DNA from: CATQGW01 sp965262235
Lineage (GTDB): Bacteria > Chloroflexota > Dehalococcoidia > Bin125
Assembly (NCBI GenBank): GCA_965262235.1
Contig: OZ253504.1
Coordinates: 1,860,001 to 1,924,000, forward strand
Direction of reading: 5' to 3'
Length of the DNA: 64,000 bases
Position 1 is the stretch's first letter. Each line of letters opens with the position of its first letter. A program made the translations under genes and the position numbers. The notes beneath the pieces were generated by a model that saw only the letters and a program-made list of their open reading frames with translations, had not been told where the DNA came from and did not search any database. Below are positions 51,055 through 59,184 of the stretch, in pieces.

Positions 51055-52032
51055 ATGAGCGGCGCGGGATGCGGAGCGTTTGACCCACTTGTGAGCGTGC
51101 AGCGACCAGCATTGGCAAACACGGTGCTCGACCTGATCGGCGCGACCCCGATGGTGCGCCTGCATCGCGTCACGCCGGCAGGCGCGGCCGAGATCGTCGC
51201 CAAGCTCGAATCGCTCAACCCCGGCGGATCGGTCAAGGACCGGATCGCCCGCGCGATGGTCGAGGACGCGGAATGCAGCGGCGCGCTCAGCGCCGGCGAC
51301 ACGATCGTCGAGCCGACCTCGGGCAACACCGGCGTCGGGCTGGCGCTCGTCGCGGCGGTCAAGGGTTACCGGCTGATCCTCACGATGCCCGAGGACATGA
51401 GCCACGAGCGTCGCCGGCTGCTTGAGCGCTTCGGCGCGGAGGTCATCCTGACGCCCGCGATCGAAGGCATGACCGGCGCCGTCTTCGCCGCCGAGGAGAT
51501 GGCCAGTGAGCCCGGCTACTTCATGCCGCAGCAGTTTCTCAACCCGTCCAACCCCGAGGTGCACCGCCGCACGACCGCCGGCGAGATCTGGGCCGCGCTC
51601 GACGGCGAGCTCGACGCCTTTGTGACCGGCGTGGGAACGGGCGGTACGATCACAGGCGTCGGCGAGTGGCTGCGCGAGCGCAAGCCCGACCTGGCGATTG
51701 TGGCCGTCGAACCGAAGCGCTCCCCGGTGCTGCAGGGCGGTCGTTTCGCGGTGCATGCGATTCAGGGCATCGGCGCGTCATTCGTGCCCGGCGTGCTCAA
51801 TCGTGAGATTTACGACGAGGTGATCGGTGTGAGCGACGATGCCGCCCGCTCGATGACCGCCCGCCTGACCCGCGAGGAGGGCATCCTCGCCGGCATCTCC
51901 TCCGGCGCCAACGTGCACGCCGCGATCGAGATCGCGCAACGGCTCGGCGAGGGACGCCGCGTCGTCACGACCATCTGCGACACCGGTGAGCGATACCTGA
52001 GCGTGTCGCTGGAGGACAACCAACGTGCGTAG
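51055..52032 (+). CDS. cysK: O-acetylserine sulfhydrylase (cysteine synthase A)
   Basis: 325 residues. PLP fold II: LIGATPMVRLHRV, Schiff-base lysine in LNPGGSVKDRIA, TSGNTGVGLA and the phosphate-binding GVGTGGTITGVGEWL; SSGANVHAAIE near the end. It makes cysteine from O-acetylserine and sulfide. The first about 20 residues are not typical of the family and a later start is possible. It lies between the Rrf2 gene and the MoaD-MoeB gene, in the sulfur block, and differs from the CysM-type enzyme at 53514. Confidence 0.9.
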   Translation: MSGAGCGAFDPLVSVQRPALANTVLDLIGATPMVRLHRVTPAGAAEIVAKLESLNPGGSVKDRIARAMVEDAECSGALSAGDTIVEPTSGNTGVGLALVAAVKGYRLILTMPEDMSHERRRLLERFGAEVILTPAIEGMTGAVFAAEEMASEPGYFMPQQFLNPSNPEVHRRTTAGEIWAALDGELDAFVTGVGTGGTITGVGEWLRERKPDLAIVAVEPKRSPVLQGGRFAVHAIQGIGASFVPGVLNREIYDEVIGVSDDAARSMTARLTREEGILAGISSGANVHAAIEIAQRLGEGRRVVTTICDTGERYLSVSLEDNQRA

Positions 52033-52084
52033 CAGTGGGCTGCGCGATGCGAGCAGCGGCTCGCCAACGACAGAGGAGCCTGGC

Positions 52085-53188
52085 ATGAGCGTTCGCGTCT
52101 ATATCCCGACGCCGTTCCGCAAGATCACCGGCAACCGCACCTTCGTCGACGCTGACGGCGTCGACGTGAACGGCGTGCTGCGCGATCTTGAGCAGCGGTT
52201 CCCGGGCTTCGGCGAGATGGTCTTCGACGGCGAGCAGGAAGTGCTCGAACACGTCAACGTCTACCTCAACAGCCACGAAATCCGCTCGCTGCAGGGCGCT
52301 AACACGGCCGTCGCCGACGGCGATGAAGTCGCCGTGATCCCCGCGATCGCGGGCGGCGAAGCGATGACCGCCGAGATGGTGGAGCGCTACTCGCGGCACC
52401 TGATCATGGACCAGGTCGGACCGCTCGGGCAGCGCAAGCTGATCGATGGCAAGGTCCTGGCGGTCGGCGCCGGCGGGCTCGGCTCGCCCGTGCTCGTCTA
52501 CCTCGCCGCGGCGGGGATCGGCACGATCGGGATCGTCGACTTCGATGTGGTCGACCGCTCGAATCTGCAGCGCCAGATCATCCACGGGACCAGCGACATC
52601 GGGCGGTTGAAGGTCGAGTCGGCCCGCGACAGCATCGCCGACATGAACCCGAACGTTGTCGTGGAGACGCACACGCAGCCGCTCACGTCGGAAAACGCGA
52701 TGGAGATCATCCCGCAGTACGACGTGATCATCAACGGCGCGGACAACTTCGCGACGCGCTACCTGGTCAACGACGCCGCCTTCCTGAGCGAGAAGATCCT
52801 CGTCGATGGCAGCATCTTCCTCTTCGAGGGGCAGGTCACGACCTTCTTCCCCGGCGAGGGCTGCTACCGCTGCCTCTACCCCAGCCCGCCGCCGCCCGGC
52901 ATGGTGCCCTCGTGCGCCGAGGCCGGCGTGCTCGGCGTGCTGCCCGGCACGATCGGCGCGATCCAGGCGACCGAGGCGATCAAGGTCCTGCTCGAACAGG
53001 GCGAACCGCTCAAGAACCGCCTGCTGCTCTACGACGCGCTGGCGATGGACTTCCGCACCGTCAAGATTCGCCGCGACCCGGCCTGCCCGCTCTGCGGCGA
53101 CGCGCCGACGGTCACGGAACTGATCGACTACGAAGAGTTCTGCGGCTCACCCTTCCACGAGGGCCCGGCCGCGGCGGCCGGCGCCTGA
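52085..53188 (+). CDS. sulfur-carrier (MoaD/CysO-like) fused to MoeB/ThiF-type E1 enzyme
   Basis: 367 residues from the ATG at 52085 after AGAGGAG. Residues 1-91 are a ubiquitin-fold sulfur carrier ending EVAVIPAIAGG; residues 94-367 are an E1-like adenylyltransferase that begins MTAEMVERYSRHLIM, with GAGGLGSPVLV near 125, the DFDVVDRSNLQRQ arginine loop, and zinc pairs CYRCLYP and CPLCG. There is no rhodanese domain after the E1 part, unlike MoeZ. The diglycine that must be free for adenylation is internal, so either the chain is cut after GG or the carrier half has another role. The frame has no stop at the joint; an internal ATG at 52364 could also give a separate E1. Confidence 0.88.
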   Translation: MSVRVYIPTPFRKITGNRTFVDADGVDVNGVLRDLEQRFPGFGEMVFDGEQEVLEHVNVYLNSHEIRSLQGANTAVADGDEVAVIPAIAGGEAMTAEMVERYSRHLIMDQVGPLGQRKLIDGKVLAVGAGGLGSPVLVYLAAAGIGTIGIVDFDVVDRSNLQRQIIHGTSDIGRLKVESARDSIADMNPNVVVETHTQPLTSENAMEIIPQYDVIINGADNFATRYLVNDAAFLSEKILVDGSIFLFEGQVTTFFPGEGCYRCLYPSPPPPGMVPSCAEAGVLGVLPGTIGAIQATEAIKVLLEQGEPLKNRLLLYDALAMDFRTVKIRRDPACPLCGDAPTVTELIDYEEFCGSPFHEGPAAAAGA

Positions 53189-53238
53189 CGCCGACGACAC
53201 GCGGATGCTGCTGATGCTGCTGGAGAGGATTGCCTGCG

Positions 53239-53517
53239 ATGCCCGTTGAAGTGCGCGTGCCATCGATGCTGCAGAAGTTCACTGCCGGCGAGAGGCTGGT
53301 CCAGCTGGAATCGGCCAGCGTGGCCGAGCTGCTCAGCTCGCTTGAGAGCTCATACCCCGGGATCGGCGGTCAGCTGATGGATCAGGGCGAGCTGCGCCGC
53401 TTCGTCAACATCTATCTCAACGACGAGGACATTCGATTCCTCGACGGCATGAAGACCGCGCTGAACGATGGCGACGTGCTCGCCATCCTGCCGGCGCTGG
53501 CTGGCGGCGCCGGATGA
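53239..53517 (+). CDS. cysO: CysO-like sulfur carrier protein
   Basis: 92 residues from the ATG at 53239 with GGAGAGG upstream. Ubiquitin-fold: VEVRVPSMLQKFTAGE, RRFVNIYLNDEDIRFLDGMK, NDGDVLAILPALAGG, close to my recollection of Mycobacterium tuberculosis CysO. Two extra residues (AG) follow the diglycine, so the C-terminus must be trimmed before activation; JAMM proteases of the Mec type can do this. It overlaps cysM by four bases. As the thiocarboxylate it would donate sulfur to CysM. Confidence 0.9.
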   Translation: MPVEVRVPSMLQKFTAGERLVQLESASVAELLSSLESSYPGIGGQLMDQGELRRFVNIYLNDEDIRFLDGMKTALNDGDVLAILPALAGGAG

Positions 53518-54491
53518 CCACGGCGACGGCCACAGCGGTGCGCTTTGAGTCGCTGCTGGACACCATCGGTGACACGCCGCTGGTGCGGCTCAACAAACTG
53601 TCGCCCAACCCCGATGTCGCCATCTGGGTCAAGCTTGAAGGTCAGAACCCGAGCGGTTCGGTCAAGGACCGGATCGCGCGGGCGATGCTCGACGCGGCGC
53701 ATGCCGACGGTTCGCTGCGGCCCGGCCAGACGATCCTCGAACCGACCAGCGGCAACACCGGGCTCGCGATCGCGATGATCGGGCGGCTGGCGGGCCACCC
53801 GGTGCGCTGCGTGATGCCCGCCAGCGTGAGCGGCGAGCGCCGCGAACTGCTCAAGTTCTTCGGCGCCGAGGTGATCCTCTCGCCCGGCGAACTGGGCAGC
53901 AACGGCGCGGTCCGCATGGCCCAGGAGATCTACGCGCAGGACCCCAGCGTCTTCATGCCGATGCAGTACGAAAACGCGGCCAATCCGGGCGCGCACTACG
54001 CGACGACCGGCCCCGAGATCCTGCGCGACTGCCCCGAGATCACGCATTTCGTCGCCGGCCTCGGCACGGGCGGCACGCTGACCGGCGTCGGTCGCTATCT
54101 CAAGGAGATGCGCCCGGACGTGAAGATCATCGCCGCGGCGCCGCATCCCGGCGACCTCGTGCAGGGCCTGCGCAGCCTCGATGAGGGCTACATCCCGCCG
54201 GTCCTGGACGAATCGGTGCTCGACAGCCGGATCATGATCGACAGCCGCACCTCGTTCGCAGTGACCAAGGCGCTGCTCGAGGAAGAGGGCATCTTCGCAG
54301 GAATCTCCTGCGGCGCAGCCGTCCGCGCCGCGCAACGAGCGGCGGAGCGCCTCGGCGCCGACGGCCGCACCGGCCACATCGTGGTGCTGCTGGCCGACGG
54401 CGGCTGGAAGTACATCTCGACCGGCCTTTGGTCGCGCGAGTACGACGACATCGCCGGCGACGAAACGATTGAGGGAAAACTGTGGTGGTGA
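53514..54491 (+). CDS. cysM: CysO-thiocarboxylate-dependent cysteine synthase
   Basis: 325 residues, PLP fold II: TIGDTPLVRLNKL, lysine in NPSGSVKDRIA, PTSGNTGLAIA, GLGTGGTLTGVGRYL. MPMQYENAANPGAHYATTGP, the GYIPPVLDE stretch and the C-terminal end AGDETIEGKLWW resemble the mycobacterial CysM, whose mobile C-terminus closes the active site over O-phosphoserine and CysO. Translation is coupled to cysO by a four-base overlap, strong support for the CysO-linked route rather than use of free sulfide. Confidence 0.9.
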   Translation: MTTATATAVRFESLLDTIGDTPLVRLNKLSPNPDVAIWVKLEGQNPSGSVKDRIARAMLDAAHADGSLRPGQTILEPTSGNTGLAIAMIGRLAGHPVRCVMPASVSGERRELLKFFGAEVILSPGELGSNGAVRMAQEIYAQDPSVFMPMQYENAANPGAHYATTGPEILRDCPEITHFVAGLGTGGTLTGVGRYLKEMRPDVKIIAAAPHPGDLVQGLRSLDEGYIPPVLDESVLDSRIMIDSRTSFAVTKALLEEEGIFAGISCGAAVRAAQRAAERLGADGRTGHIVVLLADGGWKYISTGLWSREYDDIAGDETIEGKLWW

Positions 54492-54542
54492 TCGCCGCCA
54501 TTGACACGACAGCCTGACACACGTCAGAGAAGGGACCGGACC

Positions 54543-55388
54543 ATGGCCGAATACACAAATCCTGAGAAGCTGGTCAGCACCGACTGGGTGGCTGACCACC
54601 TCGCCGACCCGAACGTCTGCCTGATCGAGGTGGATGTGGACACCAGCGCGTACGACGAGGGCCACCCGCCCGGCGCCGCGGCCTGGAACTGGACCAGCCA
54701 GTTGCAGGACCAGGTCCAGCGCGATGTCGCCAGCCGCGACGCCGTCGAAGCGCTGCTGCGTGGCGCGGGAGCGAATGACGACTCGCAGATCGTCCTGTTC
54801 GGCGACAACAACAACTGGTTCGCCGCCTACGCGCTCTGGATGCTCGAGCTGTACGGCGTGACTAACACCGCGCTGATGGACGGTGGCCGCGTCAAGTGGC
54901 TCGCCGAGGGTCGCGCGACCACGACCGACGCTCCCGATGTCGCCGCCGGCAACATCTCTATCGCTGAGCGCGACGAGTCGAGCCGAGCGATGCTGCCCGA
55001 GGTGCTGGCGCATGTCGGCGCCGGCGGCCAGCTCGTGGACGTGCGCTCGCCGGACGAGTTCAACGGCGTGATCATGGCACCGCCGGGCCTGCCCGAGACC
55101 GCGCAGCGCAAGGGCCACGTGCCCGGCGCCTCGAACATCCCCTGGGCGACCGCGGTCGCCGCGGACGGCACGTTCAAGTCGGCCGATGAGCTGCACGAGG
55201 TCTACGGCAGCCGCGGGATCGACCCGTCGCAGTCGGTGATCGCCTACTGCCGCATCGGCGAGCGCTCGTCGCACTCCTGGTTCGCGCTTAAGTACCTCAT
55301 GGGGATCGAGAACGCGACCAACTACGACGGCTCGTGGACCGAGTACGGCAGCGTGGTCGGCGTGCCGATCGAGAATCCAACCGCGTAA
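54543..55388 (+). CDS. thiosulfate sulfurtransferase (rhodanese)
   Basis: 281 residues with two rhodanese domains. The first is catalytically dead (GDNNNWFAAY in place of the cysteine loop); the second has the active cysteine in YCRIGERSSHSWF after VDVRSPDEFNG. It moves a sulfane sulfur from thiosulfate or mercaptopyruvate. It lies 51 bp downstream of cysM and, since the MoeB fusion lacks the rhodanese domain present in MoeZ, could be the protein that supplies persulfide to it. That link is inference. Confidence 0.9.
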   Translation: MAEYTNPEKLVSTDWVADHLADPNVCLIEVDVDTSAYDEGHPPGAAAWNWTSQLQDQVQRDVASRDAVEALLRGAGANDDSQIVLFGDNNNWFAAYALWMLELYGVTNTALMDGGRVKWLAEGRATTTDAPDVAAGNISIAERDESSRAMLPEVLAHVGAGGQLVDVRSPDEFNGVIMAPPGLPETAQRKGHVPGASNIPWATAVAADGTFKSADELHEVYGSRGIDPSQSVIAYCRIGERSSHSWFALKYLMGIENATNYDGSWTEYGSVVGVPIENPTA

Positions 55389-55427
55389 GCCGAGATCAGC
55401 TTGTCAATCGCGTTGATCTCCGCATAA

Positions 55428-55811
55428 GTGGCTGACCCAGTCTGGCGGCTGACGGTGAAGCGGGCGGTCGCATCGAACGATGCGACCCGTCTGCCGCTGC
55501 GGATCAGCGCGCGCGTGCTCGACCGCTATCTCGAGCGCCCGGAGAACCGCATCCTGCGCACCGACAGCGTCGGCCGCCTGCTGCAGCCTGCCAAGCCGAC
55601 GATCGACTTTGGGATCGTCGGCGACGATCAGGTGATCCACCTGCGCTTCTCGGATATCGTCGATCTGGTGCCTGTGAAAGAGCGCGACCATTGGCTTGAT
55701 CATCTGCTCGCGCCTGAGCTGAGCCACAGCCTGCTGCGCATGCAGCTCAATCCCGGCGCCTGCCACGACGACGGCGAGCTGCGCGACTGGCGACCGGAGC
55801 CGTCGTGCTAA
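55428..55811 (+). CDS. unknown small protein
   Basis: 127 residues, GTG start. No family is recognised. WRLTVKRAVASNDATRLPLR, ISARVLDRYLERP, DFGIVGDDQVIHLRFSDIVD, HWLDHLLAPE: a mixed alpha/beta cytoplasmic protein without membrane segments or cysteine pairs. The last seven bases overlap the start of the MT-A70 gene, so it probably belongs to that unit and might be a partner or specificity factor. The function is unknown. Confidence 0.6.
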   Translation: MADPVWRLTVKRAVASNDATRLPLRISARVLDRYLERPENRILRTDSVGRLLQPAKPTIDFGIVGDDQVIHLRFSDIVDLVPVKERDHWLDHLLAPELSHSLLRMQLNPGACHDDGELRDWRPEPSC

Positions 55812-56398
55812 CCAGCTTCGCGCCGCTGCCCGAGCAGCGCTACGCGGTGATCTACGCCGATCCGCCCTGGGACTACAAGGGGCAGCTGCAGCACGCCGGT
55901 CCCGGCAGCGGCGACAGCGGCGGCGCGGTCCGGCACTTTCCCACCGTGACGACGCGCGATCTGATGGAGTTGCCGGTCGCCGGGATCGCTGAGCCGGACG
56001 CGGTGCTCTTCCTCTGGGCGACCTCGCCGCACCTCGACCAGGCGATCGAGCTGGGCAAGGCCTGGGGCTTCGCCTGGGCGACCGTGGCCTTCGTCTGGGA
56101 CAAGCAGCGCGTCAACCCGGGGCACTACACGCTGTCCCAATGCGAGCTCTGCCTCGTCTTCAAGCGCGGCCGCATCCCGCAGCCGCGTGGGCGACGCGAC
56201 ATCCGCCAGCTGGTCAGCGAGCCGCGAGGGCGTCACTCTGAAAAGCCCGACGACGTGCGCAGGCGGATCGAAGACATGTTTCCGACACAGTCGAAGATCG
56301 AGCTGTTCGCACGCTCCGCCGCAGCCGGCTGGGACACTTGGGGTGAGGAAATCCAGCATGGCCTGCAACGCGGATTCTGGACGGCGGTGACGCAGTGA
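55805..56398 (+). CDS. MT-A70 family N6-adenine methyltransferase
   Basis: 197 residues. The catalytic DPPW motif is in YAVIYADPPWDYKGQ; DAVLFLWATSPHLDQAIELG, FAWATVAFVWDK and HSEKPDDVRRRIEDMFP (binding-pocket region), then KIELFARSAAAGWDTWGEEI, are family standard. Prokaryotic MT-A70 proteins methylate adenine in DNA (for example phage and mobile-element modification) and some RNA. No phage genes are near; it overlaps an unknown protein and the JAMM protease gene, so its role here is unclear. Confidence 0.88.
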   Translation: MLTSFAPLPEQRYAVIYADPPWDYKGQLQHAGPGSGDSGGAVRHFPTVTTRDLMELPVAGIAEPDAVLFLWATSPHLDQAIELGKAWGFAWATVAFVWDKQRVNPGHYTLSQCELCLVFKRGRIPQPRGRRDIRQLVSEPRGRHSEKPDDVRRRIEDMFPTQSKIELFARSAAAGWDTWGEEIQHGLQRGFWTAVTQ

Positions 56399-56901
56399 CG
56401 CTGACACTCCCCCAATCGCTCGTCGACGAGATGGTCGCGCACGCGCGCGCGGACCTGCCGAACGAATGCTGCGGGATCATTGCGCGCGCGGCCGATGGCG
56501 CGCTGACGCTCTACCGCACGACCAACGCCGAGGCCTCGCCGTGGCGCTTCAACATCCCTGCCCAGCAGCTGCTGCACCTCTACAACGCGATCGAGGGCTC
56601 CGATGGCGAGATGCTGGTCATCTACCACTCGCACACGATGAGCGAGGCCCGGCCCTCGCCCACCGACCTCAACATCGCGCGGCTGCACCACGGGCCGAAT
56701 CCCTGGCCCTACTGGGTGCTCGTCTCGCTCAAGGACCCGGAGCCGTCGGTCCGCGCCTGGCGGATCGACGACGGCCCGGACCCTGACGCCGTCGTCGCCA
56801 ACGAGATCGAGCTGGAGATCGACGACGGGCCGGCACGGCGTCTCGAGCTTGAGCTGTTCGAGCTCGAGGGCCGCACGCGAGTCCGCGAGCGCGAACTCTG
56901 A
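56395..56901 (+). CDS. mec: Mec-type JAMM/MPN+ metalloprotease
   Basis: 168 residues with a GTG start overlapping the MT-A70 stop. The zinc site is complete: glutamate in LPNECCGII, HSH in VIYHSHTMSEARPSPTD with the serine and aspartate. LVDEMVAHARADLPNE and LVSLKDPEPSVRAWRI match mycobacterial Mec as I recall it. Mec releases cysteine from CysO-cysteine and may trim carrier tails; both uses fit CysO with its AG tail at 53239 and the internal diglycine of the MoaD-MoeB fusion. An acidic extension of about 35 residues follows the domain. Confidence 0.88.
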   Translation: MTLTLPQSLVDEMVAHARADLPNECCGIIARAADGALTLYRTTNAEASPWRFNIPAQQLLHLYNAIEGSDGEMLVIYHSHTMSEARPSPTDLNIARLHHGPNPWPYWVLVSLKDPEPSVRAWRIDDGPDPDAVVANEIELEIDDGPARRLELELFELEGRTRVREREL

Positions 56902-56915
56902 GCCATGCCCGAATC

Positions 56916-57755
56916 ATGCCCGAGTCGCTGAACATCGGCGGTCGAGACTTCGTCTGGGGCTCGCGGACGTACATCGTCGGCGTGCTCAACGTGACCCCCG
57001 ACTCGTTCGCCGGCGACGGCCTTGTCGATGTCGATGCCGCCGTCGAGCGCGGTCTCGCGATGTGCCGCGCCGGCGCAGACCTGATCGATGTCGGCGGCGA
57101 ATCCACCCGCCCGGGCTTCGAGCCCGTCTCGCTCGCTGAAGAGTTCGCGCGGGTCTGCCCCGTCCTCGAAGCGCTGCAGGCCAACGGCGTGGCGGCGCCG
57201 CTCAGCATCGACACGACCAAGCCGGAGGTCGCGGAGGCCGCGTTCTGTGTCGGCGCTGGGCTGCTCAACGACATCAACGGCCTGCGCGGTGACCCGCGCC
57301 TCGCCGCGGTTGCCGCGCGCCACGGCGTGCCGGTGATCGCGATGCACAACCAGCGCGGGCGGCCGATGGCGGCGGACCCGATCGCGGCGGTGCTGGAGGG
57401 CTTCACGGCGTCGCTGGCCCGCGCGAGCGACGCGGGCATCGCAGCCGAGCGCGTAATCCTCGATCCTGGCTTCGGCTTCGGCTGGTCGGCGCGGCAGAAC
57501 TACGAGATTCTGGACCGACTGAGGGAGCTGCGCGCTGCCGGGGGCCCGATCCTCGTTGGTACCTCGCGCAAGCGCATGACCGGCGAGCAGTTCGACTGGC
57601 CGGCGCGCGAGCGGCTGGAGGGCACCGCCGCCACGGTCGCGATCGCGATCGCCAACGGCGCAGACCTCGTGCGCGTCCACGATGTCGCCGAGATGGGCCG
57701 TGTCGCAACGATCGCCGACGCTGTGGTGCGGCGTGAGGCCCATGACGCCCTGTGA
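56916..57755 (+). CDS. folP: dihydropteroate synthase
   Basis: 279 residues from the ATG at 56916. TIM-barrel motifs: GVLNVTPDSFAGDG, DVGGESTRPGFEPV, LSIDTTKPEVAE, LNDINGLRGDP, IAMHNQRGRP, DPGFGFGWSARQNYEIL and the p-aminobenzoate/pterin loop GTSRKRM. It joins p-aminobenzoate to the dihydropterin pyrophosphate made by FolK. It is 14 bp after mec and overlaps folK by four bases. Confidence 0.95.
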   Translation: MPESLNIGGRDFVWGSRTYIVGVLNVTPDSFAGDGLVDVDAAVERGLAMCRAGADLIDVGGESTRPGFEPVSLAEEFARVCPVLEALQANGVAAPLSIDTTKPEVAEAAFCVGAGLLNDINGLRGDPRLAAVAARHGVPVIAMHNQRGRPMAADPIAAVLEGFTASLARASDAGIAAERVILDPGFGFGWSARQNYEILDRLRELRAAGGPILVGTSRKRMTGEQFDWPARERLEGTAATVAIAIANGADLVRVHDVAEMGRVATIADAVVRREAHDAL

Positions 57756-58249
57756 CTGAAGTCTTCCTCGGCCTTGGAGCGAATCTGGGCAATCGGCGCG
57801 GGAATCTCCGCGCGGCCGTCGCCGAGCTGCGCGAACTGCTCGCGAATCTGCGCGTCTCAGCGCTCTACGAGACGGCGCCCTGGGGCGACGAGGACCAGCC
57901 AGCCTTCCTCAACGCCGTGGTGCGCGGCGCGACGGAGCTCGCGCCGCTTGAGCTGCTCGACCGGACCCAGGCGATCGAGAATCAGCTCGGGCGCGTGCGC
58001 ACGGGCCGCCGCTGGGGGCCACGCGCGATCGATCTCGACATCCTGCTCTATGGCGACGAGGTTGTTGCGCACCCGCGGCTGACGATTCCGCACCTGCACA
58101 TCCGCGAGCGCGGCTTCGTCCTGCGGCCGCTCGCCGACCTCGCGCCGGGCCGCTCGATTCCGCCCGAGGGATCGCAGATCGGCGAGCTGCTCACGATCGT
58201 GAACGCTGACGATGTGCTCGAGGTCGAGGGGCCGGGCTGGGCCGACTAA
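57752..58249 (+). CDS. folK: 6-hydroxymethyl-dihydropterin pyrophosphokinase
   Basis: 165 residues with a GTG start. VFLGLGANLGNRRGNLRAAV, ALYETAPWGDEDQPAFLNAV, GRRWGPRAIDLDILLYGDE (the DLD metal pair) and LTIPHLHIRERGFVLRPL are diagnostic. It phosphorylates the pterin that FolP uses. FolB is not encoded between or next to them. Its stop overlaps the convergent small membrane gene. Confidence 0.95.
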   Translation: MTEVFLGLGANLGNRRGNLRAAVAELRELLANLRVSALYETAPWGDEDQPAFLNAVVRGATELAPLELLDRTQAIENQLGRVRTGRRWGPRAIDLDILLYGDEVVAHPRLTIPHLHIRERGFVLRPLADLAPGRSIPPEGSQIGELLTIVNADDVLEVEGPGWAD

Positions 58250-58476
58250 ACGTTGTCGATCGGCTCGGTGGCGAACTCGAGTCCCTCGAGATCGTCCTCC
58301 ATCTGCAGCAGCGTCCAGCCGGTCCAGAAGACCAGCGCCGAAATCACCAGCACGAGCAGCGCGGCGGGCACGGCGACCGCCGCGTAGCTCCCGCGCGAAA
58401 GCGCGCGCAGGAACAGCAGCAGCTCCAGCGCCACGGCGCCCATCACGATCGCTCCGGTCAGACGTGTGCGTTCCAT
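58246..58476 (-). CDS. small two-helix membrane protein
   Basis: 76 residues from the ATG at 58476; the open frame extends to 58626 but would overlap the divergent gene at 58528. Two membrane segments (GAIVMGAVALELLLFLRAL and AVAVPAALLVLVISALVFWT) are joined by a short polar loop, and an acidic C-terminus follows (MEDDLEGLEFATEP). No family is recognised. It is divergent from another membrane protein gene 51 bp away, with which it may share a promoter region. Confidence 0.6.
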   Translation of the reverse strand: MERTRLTGAIVMGAVALELLLFLRALSRGSYAAVAVPAALLVLVISALVFWTGWTLLQMEDDLEGLEFATEPIDNV

Positions 58477-58527
58477 CCCCGCGAGCTTACCGGCGTCGCG
58501 CGCTTCAGCGCTGGTACGCTCCGCAGC

Positions 58528-59184
58528 GTGAGCGACGTACTGCCGCACGAGCGCGAACTGCGCGAGGTGGGGGCCGAGCGGGAGGCTGCGACGGACCCGC
58601 TCGCGCCGCGGACCGTCTACCTGCACCGCCGGGTCGTTAAGATCGCGCCTGAGCGAATCGAGATTCGCCCGCCCCGATCGGCCGTGATCGCGCCGGCGCT
58701 GGGCGTCGCCGTCACCGCCGGCCTGCTGGCGCTGCTCGGCACCTCGGTCGACAGCTTGCCCTTCTGGTCGCTGCCGATCATTCTGCTGGTTTCCGTGCTG
58801 CTGCTGCCGCTCTCAGGCCTTTCGCTGGTCTACGCGCTGATGGGCGCGCACATCGTCGCCAGCGGGCCGGGCAACAACGTCTCGCTCAAGCAGCGCTTCC
58901 TCGGCCTCGGGATCGGCACCAACGAGATGATCCCGTTCTGGAAGATCCGCGAGCTGCGGATCGAAGACGAGGGCCGACCCGTCGCGCGCGCCGATGTCGA
59001 ACTGCCCTCGCAGGAGGTCGCGCAGTGGCAGCTGATTCTGGTCAAGAAATCCGGCACACGACACACGCTCGGTAGCGTGAATGTGCCGCGCGAGCATGAG
59101 GAAGAGGGCCTCGAGCTGATCATGGACGTCGCCGATGCGTTCGCCGCCCTCAGCGACGCGCCAATCCGAGGGCCAATCTGGTGA
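58528..59184 (+). CDS. membrane protein of unknown function
   Basis: 218 residues with a GTG start. A polar N-terminus (VYLHRRVVKIAPERIEIRPP) precedes two adjacent membrane helices (VIAPALGVAVTAGLLALLG, LPIILLVSVLLLPLSGLSLV). A soluble domain follows with the PH-like pattern FWKIRELRIEDEG, WQLILVKKSGTRHTLGSVNV. It may be a bacterial PH-domain-like membrane protein. Its stop overlaps the start of the CoA-binding gene by four bases. Confidence 0.65.
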   Translation: MSDVLPHERELREVGAEREAATDPLAPRTVYLHRRVVKIAPERIEIRPPRSAVIAPALGVAVTAGLLALLGTSVDSLPFWSLPIILLVSVLLLPLSGLSLVYALMGAHIVASGPGNNVSLKQRFLGLGIGTNEMIPFWKIRELRIEDEGRPVARADVELPSQEVAQWQLILVKKSGTRHTLGSVNVPREHEEEGLELIMDVADAFAALSDAPIRGPIW

